Shown here: positions 48,755 to 59,105 of the stretch, piece by piece
Layout of the letters: each line of letters begins with the position of its first letter
Numbering within the stretch: position 1 is the first letter of the stretch
NCBI RefSeq assembly: GCF_035685805.1
Contig: NZ_DASSAB010000045.1
Coordinates: 170,738 to 234,737, forward strand
Source of the DNA: Dyella_A sp035685805
GTDB taxonomy: Bacteria; Pseudomonadota; Gammaproteobacteria; Xanthomonadales; Rhodanobacteraceae
Direction: 5' to 3'
Length of the DNA: 64,000 nt
Translations under genes and position numbers: made by a program
Notes under the pieces: generated by a model
The model's database searches: none
What the model saw: only the letters and a program-made list of their open reading frames with translations
Told to the model about the DNA's origin: nothing

Positions 48755-48770
48755 ACGAGCCGCCGCCGGG

Positions 48771-48776
48771 TAAACT
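48771..48776 (+). promoter_or_regulatory. Putative leaderless -10 box of dusB
   Basis: TAAACT, then exactly 6 nt (GGGCGG), then the dusB ATG at 48783. There is no separate Shine-Dalgarno. Same spacing as before ubiH, apaG and uup. Confidence 0.45.
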
Positions 48777-48782
48777 GGGCGG

Positions 48783-49772
48783 ATGCAGATCGGCCCCTAC
48801 CGCATCGACCCGCCCGTGGTGCTCGCGCCCATGGCGGGCGTCACCGACAAGCCGTTCCGGCTGCTGTGCAAGCGGCTGGGCGCGGGGCTGGCCGTGTCGG
48901 AAATGACCACCGCCGATCCCACGCTGTGGCACACGCGCAAGTCGCTGCGGCGGATGGATCACGCCGGCGAGCCCGAGCCGGTGAGCGTGCAGATCGCCGG
49001 CTACGACCCGGCGATGCTGGCCGAGGCGGCGCGCTTCAATGTCGCCAGTGGTGCACAGATCATCGACATCAACATGGGCTGCCCGGCCAAGAAGGTGTGC
49101 AACGTGTGGTCCGGCTCGGCCCTGCTGCAGGACGAACCGCTGGTCGCGCGCATCTGCCGGGCGGTGGTCGAGGCGGTCGAGGTGCCGGTGACGCTGAAGA
49201 TCCGCACCGGCTGGGATCGCGACCACAAGAACGCGCTGTCCATCGCGCGCATCGCCGAGGACAGCGGCATCACCGCGCTGTCGGTGCACGGGCGCACCCG
49301 CGCCGACAAGTACGAGGGCGAAGCCGAATACGAGACCATCGCCGCGGTCAAGGCCGCCGTGCGCATCCCGGTACTTGCCAACGGTGACATCACCACGCCC
49401 GAACGGGCCCGGCACGTGCTGGCGGTAACCGGTGCCGATGCGGTGATGATCGGCCGCGGCGCGCAGGGGCGGCCGTGGATCTTCCGCGAGATCGCCCATT
49501 ACCTGGCGACCGGCGAGACGCTGCCGGAGCCGACCCCGGATGAAGTGGCCGCCATCCTGCTCGGTCACCTGGAACACCTGCATGCGTTCTATGGCGAGCC
49601 CGCCGGCGTGCGCATCGCCCGCAAGCACCTTGGCTGGTATGCCAAGGACCGGCCGGAGAACGCGGCCTTCCGGCAGGTGGTCAACCGGGCCGAGACAGCG
49701 CACGAGCAGCTGGCGCTCACGCGGGATTACTTTGCCGCGCTGGCTGCCGGCACGCTCGAGCTCGCTGCCTGA
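48783..49772 (+). CDS. dusB: tRNA-dihydrouridine synthase B
   Basis: FMN/NADPH-dependent reduction of uridine in the tRNA D-loop (U17 in E. coli). 329 aa. TIM-barrel signatures: VLAPMAGVTDKPFRLLCKRL at residues ~12-31, DINMGCPAKKVCN with the catalytic Cys, SVHGRTRADKYEGEAEY, and VLANGDITTPERARHVL, DAVMIGRGAQGRPWIFREI. In many gammaproteobacteria dusB is co-transcribed with fis; here no fis follows and the next gene encodes an ion channel 98 bp away. Confidence 0.95.
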   Translation: MQIGPYRIDPPVVLAPMAGVTDKPFRLLCKRLGAGLAVSEMTTADPTLWHTRKSLRRMDHAGEPEPVSVQIAGYDPAMLAEAARFNVASGAQIIDINMGCPAKKVCNVWSGSALLQDEPLVARICRAVVEAVEVPVTLKIRTGWDRDHKNALSIARIAEDSGITALSVHGRTRADKYEGEAEYETIAAVKAAVRIPVLANGDITTPERARHVLAVTGADAVMIGRGAQGRPWIFREIAHYLATGETLPEPTPDEVAAILLGHLEHLHAFYGEPAGVRIARKHLGWYAKDRPENAAFRQVVNRAETAHEQLALTRDYFAALAAGTLELAA

Positions 49773-49870
49773 GCGCCGGCTGATTGCGGCCTGCGCTGGG
49801 TGCGGCCGCGGCTGCAGAGCCGAGCCGTTATGCTGGGCCACTCTTGCCGCAAAGACAGGAGTGCCCACGC

Positions 49871-50977
49871 ATGGTCCGCACGCTGCAATGGATCGTCCTG
49901 ATCGCCTCGCTGATGCTGACATGCGCGGCCGGTGCCGCCGACACCGCACCGGCGCCGGCAGCGGACGCACCGCCACGTACGCTGGTGGTGGGGGTCAAGC
50001 CCGCGCCGCCGTTCGTCATCGCCGACGGAGACCACTACCACGGCCTGGCGATCGACCTGTGGGAGGAAGCGGCCGCCGACCACGGCTGGACGTTCCGCTA
50101 TCAGCCGTACGACCTGGCCGGCCTGCTCGACGCGGTCGGCGAGGGCAAGGTCGACGTCGGGCTCGGTGCGATCACCGCCACGGCGGCACGCGAGCAGCAC
50201 ATGGATTTCTCGCACATCCTGACCAGCTCGGGCCTCGGCATTGCCGTGCGCAATGAACAGGCGGCAGGTTGGCTGGCGGTGGCTCAGGCGCTGGTGTCCG
50301 CGGCGTTCCTGAAGGTGATCGGCACGCTCAGCCTGCTGCTGCTGGCGATCGGCTTCGGCATGTGGCTGCTGGAGCGGCACAAGAACCCGGAGCAGTTCGG
50401 CGATGGCCGGGCGCGCGGCATTTTCTCCGGCTTCTGGTGGGCGATGGTGACGATGACCACGGTCGGCTACGGCGACATTGCCCCGCGCACCGTACCGGGA
50501 CGGCTGCTCGGCATGGTGTGGATGCTGACCGCGCTGATCGTGGTGTCGTTCTTCACCGCCTCGATCACCTCCGCGCTCACCGTCGGCCAGCTCAGCCAGC
50601 GCGTGCGCAGTGCGGACGACCTGGCCAGCATGCGCGTGGCGAGCGTGCCCGGCAGCACCAGCGCCGCATGGATGCAGACCCACCAGTTGCAGGCAGTGGA
50701 CAGCGACACGCTCGACCAGGCCCTGGCCGCGCTCGACGCGGGGACTGTCGATGCGGTGGTCTACGACGCGCCGCTGATGCGCTACACCATCAGCCAGCGC
50801 TATGCGCGACGCCTGCAGGTGCTGCCGCTGGTGCTCGCCCGGCAGGACTACGCCTTCGCCCTGCCCCGCAACAGCACCCTGCGACGCGACATCAACAGCT
50901 CGCTGCTCAAGCGGATCAACCGCGGCGACTGGCACGAGCGGCTCAAGCAGTACTTCGGCGGCGACCTCGCACGCTGA
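49871..50977 (+). CDS. GluR0-like ligand-gated potassium channel
   Basis: 368 aa. Signal peptide (~1-23), then an amino-acid-binding (SBP type 3) domain interrupted by a pore, the plan of prokaryotic ionotropic glutamate receptors. S1 half: residues ~37-128 (TLVVGVKPAPPFVIADGDHY; R107 in TATAAREQHMDFS, where solute-binding proteins hold the ligand's alpha-carboxylate). TM1 ~146-167, pore helix, K+ selectivity filter TVGYGD at 197-202, TM2 ~211-235 ending in TASITSALT. S2 half: ~244-365 with the phosphate-loop-like PGST (260-263) and D299 in VVYDAPL, where the alpha-amino group is held. No third membrane helix follows S2, as in Synechocystis GluR0. AGGAG lies 9 nt before the ATG. Ligand and physiological role are unknown. 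Confidence 0.88.
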   Translation: MVRTLQWIVLIASLMLTCAAGAADTAPAPAADAPPRTLVVGVKPAPPFVIADGDHYHGLAIDLWEEAAADHGWTFRYQPYDLAGLLDAVGEGKVDVGLGAITATAAREQHMDFSHILTSSGLGIAVRNEQAAGWLAVAQALVSAAFLKVIGTLSLLLLAIGFGMWLLERHKNPEQFGDGRARGIFSGFWWAMVTMTTVGYGDIAPRTVPGRLLGMVWMLTALIVVSFFTASITSALTVGQLSQRVRSADDLASMRVASVPGSTSAAWMQTHQLQAVDSDTLDQALAALDAGTVDAVVYDAPLMRYTISQRYARRLQVLPLVLARQDYAFALPRNSTLRRDINSSLLKRINRGDWHERLKQYFGGDLAR

Positions 50978-51077
50978 GCCGCGCCCGGTCCCGGAGAAAA
51001 AGCCGGTTCCGAGGAACTTGTGCAGACCTCGGGCCGGCCGCGTAGGATAGCCCGACCCCTGCCGCTGCAATCACTTC

Positions 51078-52424
51078 ATGGATGCTCGTCACCCCCTCTC
51101 ACAGCAGGACGCTATCGAGCTTCTGGCCCAGAGCGAAGCACGCTGGTCGCGCCTCGACGTACTGCTTCGGCGACTGGTCACCCGGCTGACCTACGCCGCC
51201 GACGGCCGCGTGCCGCGGCTGGACAGCGCCCTGGCCAGCATCCGTCGACAGGTGCGCGATCCGCTCGACGAAGCCGGCCTGGAGCCGCTGCTGTCGGAGC
51301 TGAGCGAGGCGATCAAGACGCTCGACGAGGTCCCGACACCGGCGCCGCCGAAGGGCCCAGTCACACCGGCCACATTCACCGAGTCGCTCTCCACCGGGCA
51401 GATCCTGCTGGCCCTGCTGGACCGTCTGCGCTTGGACGACGCCGCGATCGAGCGGCTGGACGCGCTGCGCGACACCATCTGCTCGACCTCCGATGCCGGC
51501 GTCCTGGCGGTACAGGCCGAGGCACTGGCCAGCCTGGTCAACCGGCACTGCCTGCGCCTGGGCGAGGCGCGGCTGGCTGCCGAGCGGCTGCTCAAGCACG
51601 TGACCGAGCAGCTCGAGGAGCTGGCCGTTTATCTGGCGCGCGAGGACATGTCCCACCGCGACGGCGAGAGCGCGCGCGAGCAGCTCGACCGCGAAGTGGT
51701 CGGCGAGATCAGCGCGCTCGGCGAGCAGGTGATGCAGGCGCGTGAACTGGGCGAACTGCAGAGCCAGGTACAGCAGCGGCTGGGGGCAATCTCCGGCCAC
51801 TTGCGGACATTCCGCCAGCGCGAGGAAGCGCGCGAGCGCGAGTGGCAGGCGCGCACCGAAGAGATGAGCCAACGCATCCGGGATCTGGAGCGCGCCGCGC
51901 GCACGATGGAGAACTCGCTGCGGCACGAGCAGGCGCTGGCCTCCACCGACCCGCTCACCGGCGTGGCCAACCGCCTGGCCTTCGAACAGCACATGGCGCA
52001 GGCCTGCCTGCATGCGGCCAGCACCGGCACCCAGACCAGCCTGCTGGTGCTGGACATCGATCGCTTCAAGCAGATCAACGACAACTTCGGCCACGCCGCC
52101 GGCGATCGTGCGCTGCGCATCGTGGCCGAGCAGCTGCGCGCCGGTATCCGTTCCGACGACATGCTCGCCCGCTACGGCGGCGAAGAGTTCGTGGTGATCC
52201 TGGCCAACGCGGGGCCGGAGCCGGCCATGCGGGTGGCCGAGTCGCTGCGCAAGCGGATCGAGAACCTCGGCTTCCACGGCCAGAAGCGCCCGGTGCGCAT
52301 CACCCTGTCGTGCGGCGTGACCGTACTGCGCCCCGAGGACACGCCCGACACCGCCTTCGAGCGTGCCGATGGCGCCCTGTACCGGGCCAAGCGCGGCGGC
52401 CGCAACCGCTGCGAGCTGGACTGA
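51078..52424 (+). CDS. Diguanylate cyclase (GGDEF domain)
   Basis: 448 aa, soluble. Residues 1-285 are helical with no domain I recognise, ending in a coiled coil (~225-285, rich in Glu/Arg/Gln). The GGDEF domain covers ~289-448: DPLTGVANRLAFE, LLVLDIDRFKQINDNFGHAA, active-site GGEEF at 367-371, and the product-inhibition I-site RSDD (358-361) five residues before it. It should therefore make c-di-GMP and be feedback-inhibited. No EAL domain, membrane segment or receiver domain. A TAGGAT box at 51043-51048 is a possible -10. It lies between the channel gene and metK without evident coupling. Confidence 0.92.
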   Translation: MDARHPLSQQDAIELLAQSEARWSRLDVLLRRLVTRLTYAADGRVPRLDSALASIRRQVRDPLDEAGLEPLLSELSEAIKTLDEVPTPAPPKGPVTPATFTESLSTGQILLALLDRLRLDDAAIERLDALRDTICSTSDAGVLAVQAEALASLVNRHCLRLGEARLAAERLLKHVTEQLEELAVYLAREDMSHRDGESAREQLDREVVGEISALGEQVMQARELGELQSQVQQRLGAISGHLRTFRQREEAREREWQARTEEMSQRIRDLERAARTMENSLRHEQALASTDPLTGVANRLAFEQHMAQACLHAASTGTQTSLLVLDIDRFKQINDNFGHAAGDRALRIVAEQLRAGIRSDDMLARYGGEEFVVILANAGPEPAMRVAESLRKRIENLGFHGQKRPVRITLSCGVTVLRPEDTPDTAFERADGALYRAKRGGRNRCELD

Positions 52425-52487
52425 GCGACGCCCGCCGGGCGGCCGTCCAGACGGCTGAACGGCAGGCACCCGCCACCGCTTCGCGCA

Positions 52488-52565
52488 CTGCAAACCCCGG
52501 GCAGGCGTTGTATGATGCGCAGCCCTGATTTATCTCTTTATCCGAAAGGAAGGATATAACCCGCG
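52488..52565 (+). promoter_or_regulatory. metK promoter and leader
   Basis: -35 CTGCAA (52488-52493, weak), 17-bp spacer, -10 TATGAT (52511-52516). The ~45-nt leader contains TATCC (52539-52543) that can pair with GGATA (52552-52556), partly covering the purine-rich Shine-Dalgarno stretch AAAGGAAGGA (52545-52554). No known SAM riboswitch class is recognisable in it. Confidence 0.5.
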
Positions 52566-53765
52566 ATGAGCAGCCATCTCTTCACCTCCGAGTCGGTCTC
52601 CGAAGGCCACCCGGACAAGGTCGCCGACCAGATTTCCGATGCCGTCCTCGACGCGATCCTCGCGCAGGATCCGCGCGCGCGCGTCGCCTGCGAGACCCTG
52701 GTGAAGACCGGCGTGGCGATCGTGGCCGGCGAGGTCACCACCAGCGCGTGGATCGACCTCGAAGCGCTGACCCGAAAGGTCATCGTCGACATCGGCTACA
52801 ACTCCTCCGAGGTCGGTTTCGACGGCGAGACCTGCGGCGTGCTCAACCTGATCGGCAAGCAGTCGCCGGACATCAACCAGGGCGTGGATCGCAAGAAGCC
52901 CGAGGAACAGGGCGCCGGCGACCAGGGCCTGATGTTCGGCTACGCCACCAACGAGACCAGGGACTTCATGCCCGCGGCGATCTACTACTCGCACCGCCTG
53001 GTCGAGCAGCAGGCGAAGATCCGCAAGAAGAAGAACTCGCCGCTGCCGTGGCTGCGCCCGGACGCCAAGAGCCAGGTCACGCTGCGCTACGAGGACGGCG
53101 TGGCCACCGCGATCGACGCGGTCGTGCTGTCGACCCAGCACGATCCGGGCGTCAAGCAGAAGGACCTGATCGAGGCCGTGCGCGAGCACATCTTGAAGCC
53201 CGTGCTGCCGGCGAAGTGGCTGCACAAGGGCACCAAGTTCCACATCAACCCGACCGGCAAGTTCGTCATCGGCGGGCCCGTGGGCGACTGCGGCCTGACC
53301 GGCCGCAAGATCATCGTCGACACCTACGGCGGCTGGGCCCGCCACGGTGGCGGCGCGTTCTCGGGCAAGGATCCGTCCAAGGTCGACCGATCGGCTGCCT
53401 ATGCCGCGCGCTACGTGGCCAAGAACGTCGTGGCCGCCGGCATTGCGGACCGCTGCGAGGTGCAGGTGAGCTACGCCATCGGCGTGGCCGAGCCGACCTC
53501 GATCTCGGTCACCACCTTCGGCACCGGCAAGATCAGCGACGACAAGATCGAGAAGCTGATCCGCAAGCACTTCGACCTGCGTCCGTACGGCATCATCAAG
53601 ATGCTCGACCTGATCCACCCGATGTACCAGCAGACCGCCAGCTACGGCCACTTCGGCCGCACGCCGTACGAGGTGAAGGCCGCCGACGGCAGCACCTACA
53701 CCGCGTTCTCGTGGGAAAAGACGGACAAGGCCGAGGCCCTGCGCGCCGACGCCAAGCTGAAGTAA
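52566..53765 (+). CDS. metK: S-adenosylmethionine synthase
   Basis: Makes SAM from ATP and methionine. 399 aa, somewhat longer than E. coli MetK (384). Motifs: SESVSEGHPDKVADQISDAV at residues ~8-27, GEVTTSAWIDLE, GAGDQGLMFGYATNET (GxGDQG ATP-binding signature), HINPTGKFVIGGPVGDCGLT, and the GGGAFSGKDPSKVDRSAAYA signature near residue 258. Followed by a strong terminator 26 bp after the stop. Functionally linked to ahcY at the right end of the window, which removes the SAH left after SAM is used. Confidence 0.98.
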   Translation: MSSHLFTSESVSEGHPDKVADQISDAVLDAILAQDPRARVACETLVKTGVAIVAGEVTTSAWIDLEALTRKVIVDIGYNSSEVGFDGETCGVLNLIGKQSPDINQGVDRKKPEEQGAGDQGLMFGYATNETRDFMPAAIYYSHRLVEQQAKIRKKKNSPLPWLRPDAKSQVTLRYEDGVATAIDAVVLSTQHDPGVKQKDLIEAVREHILKPVLPAKWLHKGTKFHINPTGKFVIGGPVGDCGLTGRKIIVDTYGGWARHGGGAFSGKDPSKVDRSAAYAARYVAKNVVAAGIADRCEVQVSYAIGVAEPTSISVTTFGTGKISDDKIEKLIRKHFDLRPYGIIKMLDLIHPMYQQTASYGHFGRTPYEVKAADGSTYTAFSWEKTDKAEALRADAKLK

Positions 53766-53791
53766 GAGCGGCCTCAGCGCCGAAACCCAAG

Positions 53792-53818
53792 GCCCCGCGG
53801 TCCGCCGCGGGGCTTTTT
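53792..53818 (+). terminator. Terminator of metK
   Basis: 9-bp GC-only stem (GCCCCGCGG, 53792-53800, with 53805-53813), TCCG loop, then TTTTT (53814-53818). Confidence 0.95.
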
Positions 53819-53929
53819 CTTTGGCAGCGAGCGGCCAGCGCTGGCCTATCGGGAGATGACGAGCGCAGCCGCCGTGCAGCGGCGTTTGCCGATTGCGCCC
53901 CGCGCCCGTCCGCCGAATCAACGGGCCGG

Positions 53930-56791
53930 TTACGGCCCCTGCGGCACCACACGCTGCGCCACGGCATCCAGCGCGGACTGCCGCACATCCTTCAGGCTGG
54001 CGTTGAGGGTGGACGGGTCCTTCGCCACGATCGGGTCCAGATAGCGTTGACGCAGCGCCAGCGCGGCGGGGGCGTCGCGCACGTGATCAAGCACTTCGTA
54101 GAGGCGTGAGGCGGTTTCCACCGTATGCGCATCGTCGTCACCAAGCAGCCTGGCGCGACCCGCCAGCGCGTGTTCGTAGGGCTCGCGGGCGGCGGCCCAG
54201 TGGCCAGCGTCCACCTCGATGTCGCCGAGCAGGTTGTAGGTGGAATACACGATGGGATGGTCCGGCCCCAGCACGCGCTGCTGCCCGGCCAGGGTCAGCC
54301 GTGCCTCGCGCACGGAGTCCGCGTACTGGCCATCGTAACTGAGCAGGTTGGCCAGACTGCCGTGCGCCATCAGCGTGTCCGGGTGATCCTCGCCGAGCTG
54401 CTGCTGGTGCGAGGCGAGGATCTGCCGCTCCAGCGCGATCGCCAGCACCATGTAGCGGTGAGAGACCTGCGGGTCGTCGCTGGCCTTGCCGCGCTTGGCC
54501 AGCAGCCGCACCTGCAGCGTCATGGCGGCGATGGTGTCGGGATGATCCGGCCCCAGCACCCGGCGACGCGCGTCGATCACCCGCTGCAGGTCGGCCCCGG
54601 CTCGCTCGAACGCCGCCTCGTCCTGCGCCAGATATACCTCGTCCATGGCCACCATGTACTGGGCGCGCAGCGTGTCGGGGTGGTCGCCACCCAGCTGCTT
54701 CAGCCGGGTCGCGGCGACCTCCCGGGCCAGCGTCAGCGACTGCTCGTAGTTGTGCCGGTAGTGCTGCAGCTGGGCCAGCGTCACCATCGCGTCGAGCGTC
54801 TCCCGCGCCTCGGCGCCGAAGGTGGTGCGATCGAGTGCCACCAGCGGCTCGGCCTGCGCCAGGGCTTCGTCGCGCAGCCCCATGCCGATCAGCGTGGAGA
54901 CCAGGTCGCGCCGCAGCCGCAGCAACTGGGGGTTGGCTTCCGGCAGGTGCTGGCGCAGGTTGTCGTAAAGGCGCTCCTGCAACGCCTGCGCCGCCGGCAG
55001 GTGCCCCTGCTCGAAGAGCACGCGCGCGTGGCCGGCTTCGGCCTGGATCCGCAGTGGATCCGTCTGCGGCCGTGACGCGGCGACGGCCAATGCACTCTTG
55101 TAGAGCCCGGCTGCCGCCGGCGTGTCGCCCAGGCGCAGGCGTGCGTCGGCCAGGTCGATGCGCGCTCCCAGCAGGGCCGGCACGTCACCGGGCGCCAGCT
55201 GCTGGCGGGCGGTCAGCACCTTGCCCAGTTCCGTGGCCGCGTGCGCGTAGCTGCCGATGCCCACCAGCACCCGCGCCAGTGACTGTCGCAGATCGGCGGC
55301 GAGCAGCGGTGCGTCGGCGAAGTCATGATCCAGGCGATCGAGCGCATGGGTCACCACGAAGGTGTCCAGCGCGTGCCGGGCTACATCGGTGAAGCCCGCC
55401 TCGGACAGGTCCGATGCGCTGCCTTTGGCCTGGGCGATGGCATGGCCCATCGCATCGACATTGACGCTGTCCAGCGTGGCCTGCTGGAACTGGACGATCC
55501 GCTCGAGCTGGTGCTGGCGCTGTTCGGCCAGGCGCTGCGCCAGTCGCGTCTCGCGCAGCGTCAGTGCGGTGCTCAACAGGCCCGCCAGCAGCGCTCCCAG
55601 CACCGCCGCCGCCGCAGCCAGTGGCCAGCGATTGCGTCGCAGGTAGCGATGCATGCGGTACCAGGTGCGGCCGCGCCGTGCCTGCACCGGACGGCATTCG
55701 AGGAAGCGTTGCAGGTCCGCCGCCAGCGCCGCGACGGCCGGGTAACGGTCTTCCGCCCTGCGCCGCAGGGCCTTCAGCACGATCGCATCGAGATCGCGTG
55801 GCACGGCCCGCCGCGGGCCCCGCACGTCCTTTTCCTGCGCCTGGCGCCGCCGCGCGGCCCGGCTCGGCGGCAACACGTCCCCGGTAATGATCGCGTTGGA
55901 GAGCAGGTGCGGCGTCACCAGGTGCTGGTACGGCCGCTGCCCGGCCACCAGCTGGTACAGCACCACGCCGAGCGAATAGACGTCCGCTGCGGTCGTCAGC
56001 GGCAGCCGCTCGATCTGCTCCGGGCTGGCGTAGGCCAGGGTCATGGCGTGGGCCGCCGTGGCCGTCGCCGCCACGTCCACCGCCTGCTCGTCGAGGATGC
56101 GCGCGATGCCGAAATCCAGCAGCTTGGGCGTGCCGTCCTCCGTCACCAGGATGTTCGCCGGCTTGATGTCGCGATGGATGATCAGGTTGCGATGGGCGAA
56201 GTCCACCGCCGCGCAGACCTTGAGGAACAAGCCGATGCGCGCCGGCAGGTCCAACCCGTGGCGATCGCACCACAGATCGATTCGCTCGCCCTGCACGTAC
56301 TCCATCGCCAGAAACGGCTTGCCGTCGGCGAGCACGCCGCCGTCGAGCAGGCGGGCGATGCCGGGATGCTCGAGCCGGGCCAGCAGCTTGCGCTCCTGGC
56401 AGAACCGCTCGGTCAGGATCGGCGAGCCCTCGGCCGCCGCGGTGAGCAGCTTCAGCGCCACCTGCTGGGTGAAGTCGCCGTCGCAGCGCTCGGCCAGGTA
56501 CACCGTGCCCATGCCGCCTTCACCAAGGTGGCTGAGCAGCCGGTAGTGGCGCGGCGTGGTGGCCTGCGCGTCGTGGCCACTGAGGTCCGGCGAGAATGCC
56601 GCCAGCACGGGCAGCGTGGCGGTATGCGTGGCATCAATCGCCTGCAGCATCCAGCGCAGTTCACGCTCCAGCGAATCATCGTCGACGCACGCACGGGCGA
56701 TGAACGCATCGCGCTCGGCCGCCGGAAGCTCGGCCGCTTCCAGCGCAAGGCGCTTGGCCTCGACGTAACGATCGGTCAGTGCCCCCTGCAT
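53930..56791 (-). CDS. Membrane Ser/Thr protein kinase with C-terminal TPR-type repeats
   Basis: 953 aa. Hanks-type kinase domain at ~83-370: glycine loop HLGEGGMGTVYLAE (89-101), Lys114 in VALKLL, catalytic loop HRDIKPANIL with Asp208, DFG 226-228, and YASPEQIERLPL. All catalytic residues are present. A short N-terminal helical region precedes it. One transmembrane helix at ~388-410 (WPLAAAAAVLGALLAGLLST), so the kinase is cytoplasmic and ~540 residues lie in the periplasm. These contain TPR-like units (for example LGGDHPDTLRAQYMVAMDEV, LGPDHPDTIAAMTLQVRLLA, LGEDHPDTLMAHGSLANLLS), spaced about 42-50 residues, as in kinesin-light-chain-type repeats. Such kinases often pair with an ECF sigma factor, but none is adjacent. 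Target unknown. Confidence 0.9.
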   Translation of the reverse strand: MQGALTDRYVEAKRLALEAAELPAAERDAFIARACVDDDSLERELRWMLQAIDATHTATLPVLAAFSPDLSGHDAQATTPRHYRLLSHLGEGGMGTVYLAERCDGDFTQQVALKLLTAAAEGSPILTERFCQERKLLARLEHPGIARLLDGGVLADGKPFLAMEYVQGERIDLWCDRHGLDLPARIGLFLKVCAAVDFAHRNLIIHRDIKPANILVTEDGTPKLLDFGIARILDEQAVDVAATATAAHAMTLAYASPEQIERLPLTTAADVYSLGVVLYQLVAGQRPYQHLVTPHLLSNAIITGDVLPPSRAARRRQAQEKDVRGPRRAVPRDLDAIVLKALRRRAEDRYPAVAALAADLQRFLECRPVQARRGRTWYRMHRYLRRNRWPLAAAAAVLGALLAGLLSTALTLRETRLAQRLAEQRQHQLERIVQFQQATLDSVNVDAMGHAIAQAKGSASDLSEAGFTDVARHALDTFVVTHALDRLDHDFADAPLLAADLRQSLARVLVGIGSYAHAATELGKVLTARQQLAPGDVPALLGARIDLADARLRLGDTPAAAGLYKSALAVAASRPQTDPLRIQAEAGHARVLFEQGHLPAAQALQERLYDNLRQHLPEANPQLLRLRRDLVSTLIGMGLRDEALAQAEPLVALDRTTFGAEARETLDAMVTLAQLQHYRHNYEQSLTLAREVAATRLKQLGGDHPDTLRAQYMVAMDEVYLAQDEAAFERAGADLQRVIDARRRVLGPDHPDTIAAMTLQVRLLAKRGKASDDPQVSHRYMVLAIALERQILASHQQQLGEDHPDTLMAHGSLANLLSYDGQYADSVREARLTLAGQQRVLGPDHPIVYSTYNLLGDIEVDAGHWAAAREPYEHALAGRARLLGDDDAHTVETASRLYEVLDHVRDAPAALALRQRYLDPIVAKDPSTLNASLKDVRQSALDAVAQRVVPQGP

Positions 56792-56963
56792 TGCCCCTTC
56801 CCCTGAAAGGTCTCTTCCCTTGCACTCGCGTTCGTTCCCGCCCGTCTCCCGGACCGCAGCACGGCGGCCGAGCGGCGCCGCGAACGCCGCGTGAGTCTAG
56901 ACCAGCCGGCCGGCCGCCGCATGTCCCGTCGCCATCGGCAGGCAGCGTGCCACCCCGGCCACG

Positions 56964-56969
56964 TACAAT
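56964..56969 (+). promoter_or_regulatory. Putative leaderless -10 box of uup
   Basis: ACGTACAAT with TACAAT ending exactly 6 nt (GGCGGG) before the uup ATG at 56976. Nearly identical to the box before apaG. Confidence 0.5.
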
Positions 56970-56975
56970 GGCGGG

Positions 56976-58856
<1,881 letters not shown>

Positions 58857-58866
58857 GTCCGGTACC

Positions 58867-58882
58867 AAAGCGGCCCGCTTTT
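58867..58882 (+). terminator. Weak terminator after uup
   Basis: AAAGCG (58867-58872) pairs with CGCTTT (58876-58881) around a GCC loop, with only one extra T afterwards. It lies 10 bp after the uup stop. Short and weak. Confidence 0.35.
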
Positions 58883-58895
58883 CGCGTGCCATCGC

Positions 58896-58958
58896 GCGAG
58901 CGGCGAGCGGCGAGCGGCGAGCGGCGGGCAGCGGGCAGCGGGCAGCGGGCAGCGGGGG
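58896..58958. repeat. Compound heptanucleotide tandem repeat
   Basis: Four perfect copies of GCGAGCG (58896-58923) run directly into four perfect copies of GCGGGCA (58924-58951) and a degenerate ninth unit, all in the same 7-bp register. The tract is intergenic, between uup and the UPF0114 gene. The two unit types differ at two positions, consistent with repeat expansion from related founders by slipped replication. Confidence 0.85.
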
Positions 58959-59105
58959 CGAGGCTCAGGGCGGCCGGACCGCCGATGACTTGGACGTGGG
59001 CCGGCCCACCGGCTCGACATCGGGCCGTTGTCCGGAGTCGGCGCTCGCCGATCTGGGCGAGCGCCCTGCCGTGGCGAACTCGCCTAACCGGCGGCCTGGG
59101 CTGGT

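Noticed and set aside
52425..52565. SAM riboswitch upstream of metK
   Set aside because: No k-turn, core or pseudoknot of any SAM class that I know; only a small hairpin near the SD.
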